A program made the position numbers and the translations under genes. Below the pieces are notes generated by a model. That model worked only from the letters and a program-made list of their open reading frames with translations, was not told where the DNA came from and ran no database searches. Positions 1 through 8,433 of a stretch of 64,000 nucleotides of DNA are shown one piece after another. This DNA is from Paenibacillus durus. Its GTDB lineage: Bacteria; Bacillota; Bacilli; Paenibacillales; Paenibacillaceae. The DNA is taken from NCBI RefSeq assembly GCF_000756615.1, contig NZ_CP009288.1, positions 3,410,001 to 3,474,000 of the forward strand, given 5' to 3'. Each line of letters starts with the position of its first letter. Within the stretch, counting starts at the first letter, position 1.

Positions 1-997
1 CCTCCATCCGGCCCAGGTAGACCCTCAGCACGTTAGGGATCTCCAGATCCCGGTTGCCGAGTCCATAACCGACCGCCTCCATCACAAAATCGGGCTTGTC
101 GGTAAACTCATCCACCACCGCGGCCAGAATCGCAGCTCCCGTAGGCGTCGTCGTCTCGAACGGAACGAGACCGGCCTTCAACGGAATGCCTTTCAGAATC
201 TCGACGGTCGCCGGCGCAGGCACCGGAATCAGCCCGTGAGCGCAGCGGACAAAGCCGCCGCCCACCTGAACCGGAGAGGCCAGGATTTTATCCACTTGAA
301 GATAGTCGAGGCAGATGGCGGCTCCAACGATATCCACAATGGAATCTACCGCACCCACCTCATGAAAATGGACCTCCTCCAGCGGCTTGCCGTGAACCTT
401 TGCTTCCGCGAGGGCAACCTGCATGAAGATTTTCATGCTGAGCTCCTTTACCCGGTCAGGCAGCGAACTGGCCCCGATGATCCGCTCAATATCCCCGATA
501 TTGCGGTGATGATGGCCGTGAGGGTGATCGTGGCTATGTTCATGCCTATGGGTATGGCCTTGCTCATGATGATTGTGCCCCTGGAATTGAGGATGCTCAT
601 GGGCGTGATTCTGCTCGTGTACATGCTCATGTCCGTGCACATGGTTATGTTCGTGTCCTCCATGTGCATGCTCGTGTACGTGAACATGTTCATGCTCGTG
701 CCCATGGCTATGTTCGTGTCCATGTTCATGCTCGTGCCCATGGTTATGTTCGTGTTCGTGCGCATGTCCAGACCCTTGGTGCGGACCATGATGATCCCCC
801 GTCAGCCGAACATCCACTTTAATGCCGCTGATTCCTTTTTTGAGCGCCTTGGCGATAGTAACTTCAAATTCGCCGTTCAGGTTCAGCTTGGCGATCTCCC
901 GAAGGAAGTAATCGGGATCGACCCCGGCATCAAGAAGCGCGCCCAGGTTCATATCTCCGCTGATGCCCGCAAAACAATCGTAATAGAGAATGTTCAC
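1..997 (-). CDS. larC: LarC, nickel-pincer cofactor biosynthesis protein (3' end outside window)
   Basis: LarC inserts nickel into the pincer cofactor of lactate racemase-type enzymes in a CTP-dependent reaction (family knowledge). The N-terminus reads NILYYDCFAGISGDM, the family signature, and motifs VHFHEVGAVDSIVDIVG and FETTTPTGAAIL follow. The start is GTG at 997 behind AGGAGAG. The frame stays open to base 1 (332 codons), so the C-terminal part is outside the window. Residues about 70-164 form an insert with about 43 His in 95 residues, in His-X repeats mixed with Glu, Gly, Asn and Val. Such inserts are usual in nickel chaperones but this one is long. In Lactiplantibacillus plantarum larC is split by a programmed frameshift; no break is visible in the part seen here. 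Confidence 0.9.
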   Translation of the reverse strand, partial: MNILYYDCFAGISGDMNLGALLDAGVDPDYFLREIAKLNLNGEFEVTIAKALKKGISGIKVDVRLTGDHHGPHQGSGHAHEHEHNHGHEHEHGHEHSHGHEHEHVHVHEHAHGGHEHNHVHGHEHVHEQNHAHEHPQFQGHNHHEQGHTHRHEHSHDHPHGHHHRNIGDIERIIGASSLPDRVKELSMKIFMQVALAEAKVHGKPLEEVHFHEVGAVDSIVDIVGAAICLDYLQVDKILASPVQVGGGFVRCAHGLIPVPAPATVEILKGIPLKAGLVPFETTTPTGAAILAAVVDEFTDKPDFVMEAVGYGLGNRDLEIPNVLRVYLGRME

Positions 998-1080
998 CGG
1001 TTTACTCTCCTTTCTGTCCAGGTTATATTGCAAGTAATTTAAAATTGAATGATGCATGTCGATGCATAGCTGTTCGCGGG

Positions 1081-2238
1081 TTAAGCGAACACCTCCGCTA
1101 CATGCTTAAGCTCTTCGATGATAGGCAGGTTCTGCGGGCAATGCTCCTCGCAGGTGCCGCATTCAACACATTGGGATGCCCGTTCTTTCTCGGAAATCCG
1201 GGCATTATAGGTTTCCTTCAACATCTTCTTCTGGAAGTCGTTATCGAGTAAATAATACTCGTTCACATAGGTGAAATTGCCCGGAATGTTCACTCCGGCC
1301 GGACAAGGCATGCAGTAGGCGCAGCCGGTGCAGCTGACTCGCGTCTGGCGGAAAACGTTCCGCGCTTCATTCACAACATCCAGCTCCTTCTTGCTTAAAG
1401 AACCGGAATACGCTTCGTTTGCAATCTTCAGGTTTTCCTCTACCTGCTCCATGGTACTCATGCCGCTTAAGGTGACCGCCACGTCAGGGTTGTTCCACAC
1501 CCACCGCAGCGCCCATTCGGCGGGCGTCCGCTTGATATCGGCCTTATCGAAGGCAGCCTGCACGCCGTCCGGAATGTCGCGAACCAGCCTGCCGCCCCGC
1601 AGCGGTTCCATGACGGCGATGCCGATGCCTTTGGCCGCAGCGTATTCCAGACCTTCGATTCCGGCTTGGAAGTATTCGTCCAGATAATTGTACTGCACCT
1701 GACAGAAGGTCCAGTCATAGGCATCGACAATTTCTTTGAACACCGGCAGTTCGTCGTGGAACGAGAATCCGGGGTAACGGATTCGTCCGTCTTTCACGGC
1801 CGAATCGAGGAACTCTCCGATGCCGAGTTCTTTAACCGTCTTCCAGGTTCCGGCGTTGAGCGCATGCACCAGATAGAAGTCGATGTGGTCGGTTTCCAGA
1901 CGCTCCAGTTGTTCGTTCAGATAGCGGTCCATATCCTCCCGGGTCTGAATCAGCCAACTGGGCAGCTTGGTGGCGATATTCACTTTGTCGCGGTATCCAT
2001 TCTTAAGCGCCCGGGCGACGAAAGGTTCACTCTCCCCAGGTCCCCCCATGCCGTCTCCATGATATGGATAAGCGGTGTCCACGTAATTGATCCCGTTGTC
2101 GATCCCGTAACGCAGCATCGCGATCGCTTTGTCATCGTTGATATTGCGGGCGTTGCCGTCAATTACGGGAAGCCGCATGCATCCAAAGCCCAGAACGGAG
2201 ACCATCTCGTTTGTCTTGCCATATTTGCGGTACAACAT
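1081..2238 (-). CDS. Aldo/keto reductase with C-terminal 4Fe-4S ferredoxin domain
   Basis: This 385-residue cytoplasmic protein has an N-terminal TIM-barrel aldo/keto reductase domain (YVDTAYPYH with catalytic Asp/Tyr, then the Lys in ATKLPSW and the His in LVHALN). Its C-terminus has two cysteine clusters, CTGCAYCMPCP and CVECGTCEEHCP, expected to bind iron-sulfur clusters. The family (COG1453 type) reduces carbonyl substrates that cannot be named from sequence. The start ATG at 2238 lies behind AGGAGG. It follows the merR gene by 54 bases on the same strand, so the two probably form an operon, with MerR sensing the compound this enzyme handles. Confidence 0.88.
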   Translation of the reverse strand: MLYRKYGKTNEMVSVLGFGCMRLPVIDGNARNINDDKAIAMLRYGIDNGINYVDTAYPYHGDGMGGPGESEPFVARALKNGYRDKVNIATKLPSWLIQTREDMDRYLNEQLERLETDHIDFYLVHALNAGTWKTVKELGIGEFLDSAVKDGRIRYPGFSFHDELPVFKEIVDAYDWTFCQVQYNYLDEYFQAGIEGLEYAAAKGIGIAVMEPLRGGRLVRDIPDGVQAAFDKADIKRTPAEWALRWVWNNPDVAVTLSGMSTMEQVEENLKIANEAYSGSLSKKELDVVNEARNVFRQTRVSCTGCAYCMPCPAGVNIPGNFTYVNEYYLLDNDFQKKMLKETYNARISEKERASQCVECGTCEEHCPQNLPIIEELKHVAEVFA

Positions 2239-2292
2239 GGATAATTCCTCCTAAACAAAATAGTGATATTTTTCACATATAATGCCGCGCGA

Positions 2293-2679
2293 TCACACTT
2301 TTTCCGCCGCTTGTTCCCTTTCACGGACCAAATTTTCATACCATTCCGTCTTGTGCGTGATTTTCTCCAAAAACGAGTTCATTTCCTCCACCTTCCGCTC
2401 CGTCGAGCGCTTGTGGTCTTGCAGAATTTGCAGACGTTCCCTCATGGTGTGGTCGCCCTTGAAAGCCAGCTCGGCAAAATGCTTGACCTTGGCCACAGGC
2501 ATTTCGGTGTCCCGCAAGCAGCGGATAAAATACAGCCAATCCAGATCCTCCGGCTCAAACAGCCGATTTCCCCGCTCATCCCGTTTAAGCGCCCTCAAGA
2601 GTCCCTCCTGCTCGTAATACCTTAGGGTATGGACGGTAAGACCCGTCTGTTCGGCAGCTTCCTTGATGGTTAAGGCCAT
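2293..2679 (-). CDS. MerR-family transcriptional regulator
   Basis: A 128-residue regulator with the MerR winged helix at its N-terminus (TIKEAAEQTGLTVHTLRYYE) and a coiled-coil dimerisation helix at residues about 80-120. The ATG at 2679 is chosen because AAAGGAGG stands 8 bases upstream; an in-frame codon at 2742 would lie inside the promoter. There is no cysteine in the effector region, so it is not a metal or redox MerR. The promoter upstream has the 19-base spacer and palindrome typical of direct MerR control, so it probably regulates itself and the aldo/keto reductase. Resemblance to AdhR/YraB-type aldehyde sensors is possible but unproven. Confidence 0.88.
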   Translation of the reverse strand: MALTIKEAAEQTGLTVHTLRYYEQEGLLRALKRDERGNRLFEPEDLDWLYFIRCLRDTEMPVAKVKHFAELAFKGDHTMRERLQILQDHKRSTERKVEEMNSFLEKITHKTEWYENLVREREQAAEKV

Positions 2680-2721
2680 CCGCGCATCCTCCTTTCCGCT
2701 TCCGGACTCGATTTCGTTTTC

Positions 2722-2752
2722 ATCATACACCTTCGAGTGCACTTGAAGTCAA
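2722..2752 (-). promoter_or_regulatory. MerR-type promoter with 19-base spacer and operator palindrome
   Basis: On the minus strand a -35 box TTGACT (2752-2747) and a -10 box TATGAT (2727-2722) are 19 bases apart. The spacer region holds CTTCAAGTGCACTCGAAG, an 18-base near-perfect palindrome. An overlong spacer carrying a dyad is the mark of promoters that MerR proteins activate by untwisting DNA. The transcript would start near 2715 and run into merR. Confidence 0.82.
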
Positions 2753-2798
2753 CAATGGATTTCAAGTTCTGTAAAATGAGTGAGTATGTTCCATTCCA

Positions 2799-2840
2799 CA
2801 AAAAAACGGCCTCAACAGACGAAAAATGTCTGTGAAGCCG
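2799..2840 (-). terminator. Rho-independent terminator after the aldolase gene
   Basis: The minus strand has CGGCTTCACAGAC, a loop, then GTCTGTTGAGGCCG followed by a run of T. It lies 14 bases past the aldolase stop codon. Confidence 0.85.
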
Positions 2841-2853
2841 CCCGTATTCAAGG

Positions 2854-3897
2854 TTATACTCCTGTTTTTTCCCGTTCCACGACCTCGATCTTGTCCCTGC
2901 CGCCATAGAAATCCCACCAGGGGACCGCGGCCTTCGACAAAATTTCACCCAGACGGATCATCCGCCGCACGCCCTCATCCTTCAGCCATGCCCGCAGCGC
3001 TTCCGCTCCATGCTTCCCGTAGATCTCGACGCCGTCCTGCCAGGTTGCCCGTCCGCACAGCACGCCCGAGAAAGGGACCCCGGCTTCTCCGGCCAGCTCC
3101 AGTGTCTCCATGAACGTTTCATTGGTGACGCCTGCGCTCAAATAAATGAACGGTACGCTCGTCAGACCCGCCGTAGCCTTGAAATGCGCTATCGCCTCTT
3201 CGCGTGTATACACGGCTTCGCCGCCCGCGTTGGCCCGGGTGCCCGCCACGTACTTCAGGTTAATCGGAACCTCCACTTTCAGCACGTCAATCTTGTATTG
3301 CGGCTGGGTGAATTCCCGCATGTATTTTTTCACCTTTTCCGGCTTGGCTTTGGCAAATTCCGCGCTGGCGGAGTCCTTGAGGGTATCGCTGTAGGTGACG
3401 GCCTCGAAGAAAAACGGGATACCGACGGACTCGCATTCCGCGCCGACCCGTTCAATGAAGGCATGCTTAATCGTGTTGATCTTCTCGTCGTCGTCCGGGT
3501 CGTAATACATCAGAATTTTGACGGCGTCGGCGCCCTTCTCCGCATACCGACGGACCGACCATTCCGGCAGAAGATCGGGCAGCCGTCCTTTTTCCGTGGC
3601 ATCATAGCCGGTTTCTTCATAAGCGATCAGCAGGCCGGTATCCTTATGCCGGACCGCCGCCGCATCCCAGCCGTATTCCGGGTCGAGCAGAATGGCGCTA
3701 GAGTATGGCGTCAGCTCTTCGGAAACCAATCGTTTGAATTCGGCGACATGCCGTGCATCGGCTTCGCCTCCAAGCGCGCGCCCAAGCGATTTTCTAAGCG
3801 ATCCCCGCTGATCAATCGCCGTCGCCACAAAGAGCCCCCTGTCATCGGACAGCTTAAGCAGACGGTCGTATTTTCCTTTGGATATTCTCACACTCAT
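2854..3897 (-). CDS. lacD: Tagatose-1,6-bisphosphate aldolase (LacD family)
   Basis: A 347-residue class I aldolase of the LacD family, which splits tagatose-1,6-bisphosphate into dihydroxyacetone phosphate and glyceraldehyde-3-phosphate. Family features include the N-terminal FVATAIDQRGSLRK, LDPEYGWDA, a Lys in VKILMYYDP and LKVEVPINLKYV, and YLSAGVTNE near the C-terminus. The start ATG at 3897 has AAGGAGG upstream. The gene stands alone between the merR operon and the ABC exporter operon, with no other lactose or galactitol gene beside it, so the physiological sugar phosphate is uncertain and a sulfoquinovose-type or other ketose-bisphosphate aldolase of the same fold cannot be excluded. 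Confidence 0.82.
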   Translation of the reverse strand: MSVRISKGKYDRLLKLSDDRGLFVATAIDQRGSLRKSLGRALGGEADARHVAEFKRLVSEELTPYSSAILLDPEYGWDAAAVRHKDTGLLIAYEETGYDATEKGRLPDLLPEWSVRRYAEKGADAVKILMYYDPDDDEKINTIKHAFIERVGAECESVGIPFFFEAVTYSDTLKDSASAEFAKAKPEKVKKYMREFTQPQYKIDVLKVEVPINLKYVAGTRANAGGEAVYTREEAIAHFKATAGLTSVPFIYLSAGVTNETFMETLELAGEAGVPFSGVLCGRATWQDGVEIYGKHGAEALRAWLKDEGVRRMIRLGEILSKAAVPWWDFYGGRDKIEVVEREKTGV

Positions 3898-3985
3898 CTG
3901 TTATTCCTCCTTCATCTCCTAATATGGCCCAACAGTTGCCCCGCTATTTCGTATTTAACCGTCAGGATGGAGATCAACCAGGAAA

Positions 3986-4636
3986 CTATAAATCCCGGGT
4001 GGAGAACAGACGCAAAGAGATAAGGTAAGAAACTGCGATAAATACGATGTAGACGGCACCTCCGACCAGCCATTTTTCGAAACCCATATCCGGACTTTCC
4101 TGAATAAAGGTCTTCAAACCCGGAATTCCGTTAATGATGTCTCCCAAATTGGCTGAGCCGAAGATAACGACCATAAAAAATACGGTATTTACATATTGGG
4201 ATCCCTTGGGTCCGAGCCAGTAGTAAAGGGGCAGGTAAATCGAGGCGATCAGCGGTACCAGCAAAATAGAGACCCCCATTTCCCTCCAGCTTATATTCAG
4301 ACCTTCATATCCCAACTGCGGCAGCACCTGAGACATTACTAGAGTAAATGCAACGCCAATCAGGGTAAAGGGCAGAACCGATACATATTTGGAGGCCACG
4401 ATCAAGCTGCGGTGTACCGGAAGACTGAGCGAGAATCTGATATTCACATTTCGGACATCCTGCAGGCAGGTGGTAAGAAGCATCATCATAGCGGGCATTG
4501 TTACAAGCAGACTCAACCCGAACGGCGCGCTTCCCGTATTCATAATGGTCATAAAAATGAGATAGACCAACAAGAATAACAGATAATTACGGGACAGCAT
4601 AAAATCTTTGCGGATCAAGGAAACGAGATTAGACAT
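3986..4636 (-). CDS. ABC-2 type exporter permease
   Basis: This 216-residue protein has about six hydrophobic segments and is the membrane partner of the ATPase whose gene overlaps it by 8 bases. It resembles the ABC2_membrane_5 group found next to YtrA/YhcF-type GntR regulators. ATG at 4636 follows AAAAGGAGG. The three-gene set GntR-ATPase-permease is a common Bacillus/Paenibacillus arrangement induced by cell-wall antibiotics. The substrate cannot be told from sequence. Confidence 0.82.
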   Translation of the reverse strand: MSNLVSLIRKDFMLSRNYLLFLLVYLIFMTIMNTGSAPFGLSLLVTMPAMMMLLTTCLQDVRNVNIRFSLSLPVHRSLIVASKYVSVLPFTLIGVAFTLVMSQVLPQLGYEGLNISWREMGVSILLVPLIASIYLPLYYWLGPKGSQYVNTVFFMVVIFGSANLGDIINGIPGLKTFIQESPDMGFEKWLVGGAVYIVFIAVSYLISLRLFSTRDL

Positions 4637-5495
4637 GAGCCTTGCCTCCTTTTACAGTGAAATACATAATGTCTTCGAGCGTCGGCGCCTCCAGCAGCGC
4701 ACTTCCCTGAAAGACCTTTTCCGCTTCCCGCCGGTCCGGCGCCAAGGCTTCAAACCCGTGAGCCCCTTCCCTTACCCCGACAAAATACTTCAGTACATCC
4801 TTGTCCAGCAGCTCGCGCCCGCCCTTGACCAGCACATACCGTTCCAGCACTTCATCCTTATTGTCGTTGAAGACGACTTTCCCCCGGTTCATGAAGACAA
4901 TATAGTCCGCGATCCGGTCCAGATCCGTCGTATTGTGAGTCGAGAAGATGATCGACTTGTTCTCATCCATAATCTGCTCCCCGAGTAAATCCAGCAGCTC
5001 CCTGCGGAAGACGGGATCAAGGCCTGCGGTCGGTTCGTCCATGAGCAGCAGGTCTGCATCGTGAGACAGTGCCACCGCAAGCGAGAATTTCATCTTCATC
5101 CCTCTCGACAGGTCTTTGATCTTGGACTTTTCAGATAGCTCGAACAGGTCCAGATACCGGGTAAAGGCCGTATGATCCCAATGCTGATAAAAGGGGGCAA
5201 TCATTTTTCTCATATTCCGGATCGTCATATTCTCATAGAAATAATTCTCATCCGAGACGTACCCGATGCGTTCCTTTAGGCCCGGATTATCCGCAAGAGT
5301 GCTGCCGAAGATTCGAACCTCCCCTGCGCTTGGACGCACCATATCCATCATAATTTTGATCAGCGTACTCTTTCCGGCGCCGTTGGGTCCGATCAATCCG
5401 GTGATAAACCCTTTTTTCACCTCGAACTGCACCTGACTCAGCGCAAAACGTTCAAAAGACTTCGAAACTCCCCGAATCTCAACTACATTGCTCAT
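4629..5495 (-). CDS. ABC exporter ATP-binding protein
   Basis: A 288-residue ATPase with Walker A GPNGAGKST, signature LSRGMKMK and Walker B LLLMDEPTAGLD, followed by the switch His in FSTHNTTDL. The C-terminal 60 residues are a substrate- or partner-specific tail. It overlaps the GntR gene upstream by 4 bases and the permease downstream by 8, so translation is coupled. It energises the permease encoded next to it; YtrB/YhcH of B. subtilis are the nearest named relatives I can suggest. Confidence 0.88.
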   Translation of the reverse strand: MSNVVEIRGVSKSFERFALSQVQFEVKKGFITGLIGPNGAGKSTLIKIMMDMVRPSAGEVRIFGSTLADNPGLKERIGYVSDENYFYENMTIRNMRKMIAPFYQHWDHTAFTRYLDLFELSEKSKIKDLSRGMKMKFSLAVALSHDADLLLMDEPTAGLDPVFRRELLDLLGEQIMDENKSIIFSTHNTTDLDRIADYIVFMNRGKVVFNDNKDEVLERYVLVKGGRELLDKDVLKYFVGVREGAHGFEALAPDRREAEKVFQGSALLEAPTLEDIMYFTVKGGKAHV

Positions 5496-5869
5496 TCCTG
5501 CTCCTCCTTAAGCGTCCTGAATATGTCAACCATTTCCGCAAACCCGATCCCAAGCAGCCTGCTTTCTTCCATCACTTCTTTCATTTTCTCCTCCAAGAGC
5601 CGATATCGCTGTTCACGGATATACTGCTGATTCATGCCGGACACAAAGGAACCTTTTCCTACGAGCGAGTCCACCAGCCCTTCCCGCTCTAATTCCTCGT
5701 ATGCGCGCTTTGTCGTAATGACGCTGATCTGCAAATCCTTGGCCAATTGACGGATCGAAGGCAGCGGGTCCCCCGCGGCAAGCTCGCCCTGCAAAATCAA
5801 CTGCCGGATCTGGCTTACAATCTGCGCATAAATCGGTTCTCCCGATGAGTTGGACAAAATAATGTTCAT
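5492..5869 (-). CDS. GntR-family regulator, YtrA subgroup
   Basis: A 125-residue repressor with the GntR winged helix (PIYAQIVSQIRQLILQGEL, then PSIRQLAKDLQISVITTKRAYEELEREG) and only a short helical tail, as in the YtrA subfamily that controls small ABC exporters. ATG at 5869 lies behind GAGGTGAAGG. It is the first gene of the operon. A 21-base AT-rich palindrome sits 32 bases upstream of the start and is the likely operator. Confidence 0.88.
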   Translation of the reverse strand: MNIILSNSSGEPIYAQIVSQIRQLILQGELAAGDPLPSIRQLAKDLQISVITTKRAYEELEREGLVDSLVGKGSFVSGMNQQYIREQRYRLLEEKMKEVMEESRLLGIGFAEMVDIFRTLKEEQE

Positions 5870-5900
5870 CCTTCACCTCATTCCGCTGCAATGTAATTAA

Positions 5901-5921
5901 TGTATATATATTATATATACA
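5901..5921. promoter_or_regulatory. Palindromic operator of the GntR operon
   Basis: The two arms TGTATATATA and TATATATACA flank one central base, making a 21-base dyad that ends in TGTA and TACA. It lies just upstream of the GntR start, where a YtrA-type repressor is expected to bind. The AT-rich dyad may itself contain the -10 box. Confidence 0.65.
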
Positions 5922-5982
5922 ATATATCCATTCTTGTCAACGATCTTCCCCACTTTTTTCTACAATTGAGCTTCAAGAAGTC

Positions 5983-6021
5983 AAAAAAGCACACCCTGCG
6001 CTTATGGCAGAATGTGCTTTA
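5983..6021. terminator. Bidirectional terminator hairpin
   Basis: AAAGCACA and CTGC pair with GCAG and TGTGCTTT around a short loop, with A-runs and T-runs on the two sides. It can end the small minus-strand gene at 6111-6275. Confidence 0.65.
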
Positions 6022-6110
6022 ATCGACTGGTATCTTCGCTGTCCCTTGATAGGCAAAGTCCTCTTCGCCGTGGCCTGGCCGCAGGATGCTACCGTTCCCG
6101 CAAGCCCGCC

Positions 6111-6275
6111 TTACTCGTAGGAGCTTTGCTCGTTTTCCTTATAGCCTTTGTCTCTGCGCAGCATCTCCTTGCGCCGGTCCATCTGCTCTTGCTCCATCTG
6201 ATTAGCCTCATGGGAGGTCGGCGCCGTCTTCTCCAAATCTTTTACCGTGTTGATCAAATTTTTGTCGGGACTCAT
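6111..6275 (-). CDS. Small hydrophilic protein of unknown function
   Basis: A 54-residue, strongly charged protein with no membrane segment and no cysteine, rich in Glu, Lys, Gln and Met in its second half (MEQEQMDRRKEMLRRDKGYK). The start ATG at 6275 is preceded by AAGGAGAGG at good spacing; a longer frame from 6296 would include that ribosome site, so I reject it. The good ribosome site and the downstream hairpin make it likely to be real. I do not recognise the family; spore-former small acidic proteins of this kind are common. Confidence 0.6.
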   Translation of the reverse strand: MSPDKNLINTVKDLEKTAPTSHEANQMEQEQMDRRKEMLRRDKGYKENEQSSYE

Positions 6276-6364
6276 CGCAATCCTCTCCTTAACCATTCTT
6301 TAATACCTTGAATAGTGTTTCGGTCAGGAAGGAAAATTATGCATGATCGCGATAGGAAGCTTCA

Positions 6365-7501
6365 TTAATTGGTGCTCAGCGACAGGCCGATGATCTCCGA
6401 CCGGCTGGCGAGACGGATGGGCGGACCCCAGGTTCCGTATCCTGAAGAAACAATAACATGCAGATTCTCTTTATTCAGATAGCCCCAGTCCAGCTCGAAC
6501 AGGCGTCTGGTAATCCAGTGGATGGGCGCGATTTGTCCCCGGTGCGTATGCCCCGAGAGAAGCACATCGACGCCGGCCCTGGCGGCGGCCTCAAATCCGG
6601 TTGGCTGGTGATCCATCATGATAACGGGACGCGTCATATCCAGTCCTTCCAGCAGGGAGGCGACACTCTTGCGGCCTTCGGTGTCCATGCTCTCTGCCGC
6701 TTTGTCTTTCCTGCCCACAATGTACACTCCAGCGGTCTCGGCTACCTCGTCCTGAAGCACGCGTATGCCGACTTCGTTCATTAAATCCGTATATTTCTTG
6801 ATGTCCTTGCCGTAATATTCATGATTGCCCAGCACGGCGAACACGCCGTAACGCGCCTTCAGCTTGCCAAGCTGCTCGCTCATCCGGTGGCGGACGAACG
6901 GCTCCACGCTGTCATCAAGCACATCCCCGGCCAGTAAAACAATGTCCGGCTCCATCGCATTCATCCGGTCGACCATTTTCTTCAAATGACGGTTGCCGAC
7001 AATATCGCCAAGATGAAGGTCGGATGCGACGGCGATCGTTAGCTCTCTCTCAAACTGCTTGGGAAGCCCAAGCGTGTGAACGCGGAGCACCGTGCTCCAC
7101 GCATTCCGGGAGCCCCATACGATAAAAATCGCCAGCAGCGCCACAATTACCGCACCCGCTTCGGAAATATACCCCGAAATATCGGTGCCGGCAAGGGATA
7201 AAATCCAGTAGAACAGATCAGCCACGGGCAATAGAATGATAGCAAACTGCATCAGAGCCAGATAATACGAGCCGATGACCTTGAGAAATCGGGCGAGCGG
7301 CCTAAAGACAGACGGCAGCGGAGTTCTGCAAATAATAAAAGCGAGAGCGATGACCCAAAAGACCGGCCAGAACACTCCCGGGCTCGTCCCGGGAAGCCAA
7401 TTCTGTATAAGCAGCCACGCATGGTAGCCGATATAGAAATTGACCAGGCTGAGCAGCAGTACGCCTCCAGCAATGGAAAGGACCAATCTTATTCTCTTCA
7501 T
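6365..7501 (-). CDS. Membrane-anchored metallophosphoesterase
   Basis: This 378-residue protein has about four N-terminal membrane segments (residues about 5-140) and then a calcineurin-like phosphoesterase domain. Metal ligands are visible in order: ASDLHLGD, LLAGDVLDD, LGNHEYY, and SGHTHRGQ. The B. subtilis YkuE/YpbG group has the same fold, and YkuE is a metal-dependent phosphoesterase at the cell surface. ATG at 7501 follows AAGGAGA. It stands alone; the domain probably faces the outside or the cytosol depending on topology, which I cannot fix. Confidence 0.85.
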   Translation of the reverse strand: MKRIRLVLSIAGGVLLLSLVNFYIGYHAWLLIQNWLPGTSPGVFWPVFWVIALAFIICRTPLPSVFRPLARFLKVIGSYYLALMQFAIILLPVADLFYWILSLAGTDISGYISEAGAVIVALLAIFIVWGSRNAWSTVLRVHTLGLPKQFERELTIAVASDLHLGDIVGNRHLKKMVDRMNAMEPDIVLLAGDVLDDSVEPFVRHRMSEQLGKLKARYGVFAVLGNHEYYGKDIKKYTDLMNEVGIRVLQDEVAETAGVYIVGRKDKAAESMDTEGRKSVASLLEGLDMTRPVIMMDHQPTGFEAAARAGVDVLLSGHTHRGQIAPIHWITRRLFELDWGYLNKENLHVIVSSGYGTWGPPIRLASRSEIIGLSLSTN

Positions 7502-7622
7502 TCCTATGTCTCCTTTGGTTATATTTCTCTATACGGCAATGGCAAAATGTCATCCTTTATTATAATACTAAATGCATTTGTGCCCAATATTACGTGTGAC
7601 TCCACGGTTTGTAAACATCCAA

Positions 7623-7671
7623 AATAAAGGAAGCCGCTCCTCTTTCCCGCAGGAGAGAAGAACGGCTTCCC
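7623..7671 (-). terminator. Terminator after the SDR gene
   Basis: GGAAGCCG and CGGCTTCC pair around an A/G-rich loop; the minus strand continues with TTTATTTT. It is 20 bases past the stop codon of the SDR gene. Confidence 0.8.
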
Positions 7672-7691
7672 ATGTCTTGCTGCCAAAGCAG

Positions 7692-8405
7692 TTAAGTTAA
7701 AATATGTCCGCCTTCTGTGTGAAGGACAGTTCCGGTCACAAAACCATTTTGCAGCAGGTAGAGTACGCTTTGTGCGACATCCTCCGCTTTGCCCACCCGT
7801 TTAACCAGGAGTTTGCCTGCTACCGCAGCGTAGAAATCATTGCGCGCGTCTTCAGCCATTTTGCTGCGTGAAGGCGTATCGATAATACCCGGCGACACGA
7901 TATTCACACGGATTGGAGCAAGTTCCAAAGCCAAGGTCTGGCCGAGACTCGACACCGCAGCGTTGACCGCGCCCAATACAGACGATCCAACCATCGATTT
8001 ATAGGCGACTACGCCGGAGAATAAGGTAATTGAACCGTTCGCTGCAATGTTCGGCGCCCCATATTTAGCCGCATAGTATTGACCCCAAAATTTGTTCTCG
8101 AACAACTGACGGGCTTGAGCCGTATCCGTGTGAAGGAAGGACCCACCGGATGTTTCCGCGGCGCTGACAACTAGGTGATCGAACTTGCCGATTTTTTCAA
8201 AAAAAGCTTGCACCTGCTGTTCATCCGTCGTATCCAGCGTATATGCCGCCGCTTTGGCTCCCAGTTGCTCTTTCGCCTTCTGCAGTTTGTCTTCCGAGCG
8301 GCTGGCAATGATCACTTCTGCTCCATGAGCAATTGCTTGTTTAGCCGTCTCCAGGCCAATGCCGGAGCTTCCGCCGATAATTACGATTTTTTGATTTTGC
8401 AGCAC
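7692..8405 (-). CDS. Short-chain dehydrogenase/reductase
   Basis: A 237-residue SDR with the nucleotide-binding motif IGGSSGIGLE near the N-terminus and the typical PGIIDTP segment. The usual catalytic YxxxK is not obvious: the position after the active-site Ser reads YKSMVGSSVLGAVNAAVSS, so the Tyr and Lys are shifted or lost. The start is GTG at 8405 behind AGGAGGAATT. It follows the MdaB-like gene by 28 bases on the same strand, so both are likely transcribed together from the promoter shared with the divergent HxlR regulator. Confidence 0.83.
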   Translation of the reverse strand: MLQNQKIVIIGGSSGIGLETAKQAIAHGAEVIIASRSEDKLQKAKEQLGAKAAAYTLDTTDEQQVQAFFEKIGKFDHLVVSAAETSGGSFLHTDTAQARQLFENKFWGQYYAAKYGAPNIAANGSITLFSGVVAYKSMVGSSVLGAVNAAVSSLGQTLALELAPIRVNIVSPGIIDTPSRSKMAEDARNDFYAAVAGKLLVKRVGKAEDVAQSVLYLLQNGFVTGTVLHTEGGHILT

Positions 8406-8433
8406 GAGAATTCCTCCTATTTTGTGGGATGTA

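Noticed and set aside
448..789. 113-codon minus-strand frame of Thr/Met repeats
   Set aside because: It lies in a different phase of the same larC repeat region and has no ribosome site.
236..1042. 268-codon plus-strand frame rich in Met/Val
   Set aside because: It is the complement of the His-rich larC insert; the repeats produce long open frames in several phases, and LarC has all the family motifs on the other strand.
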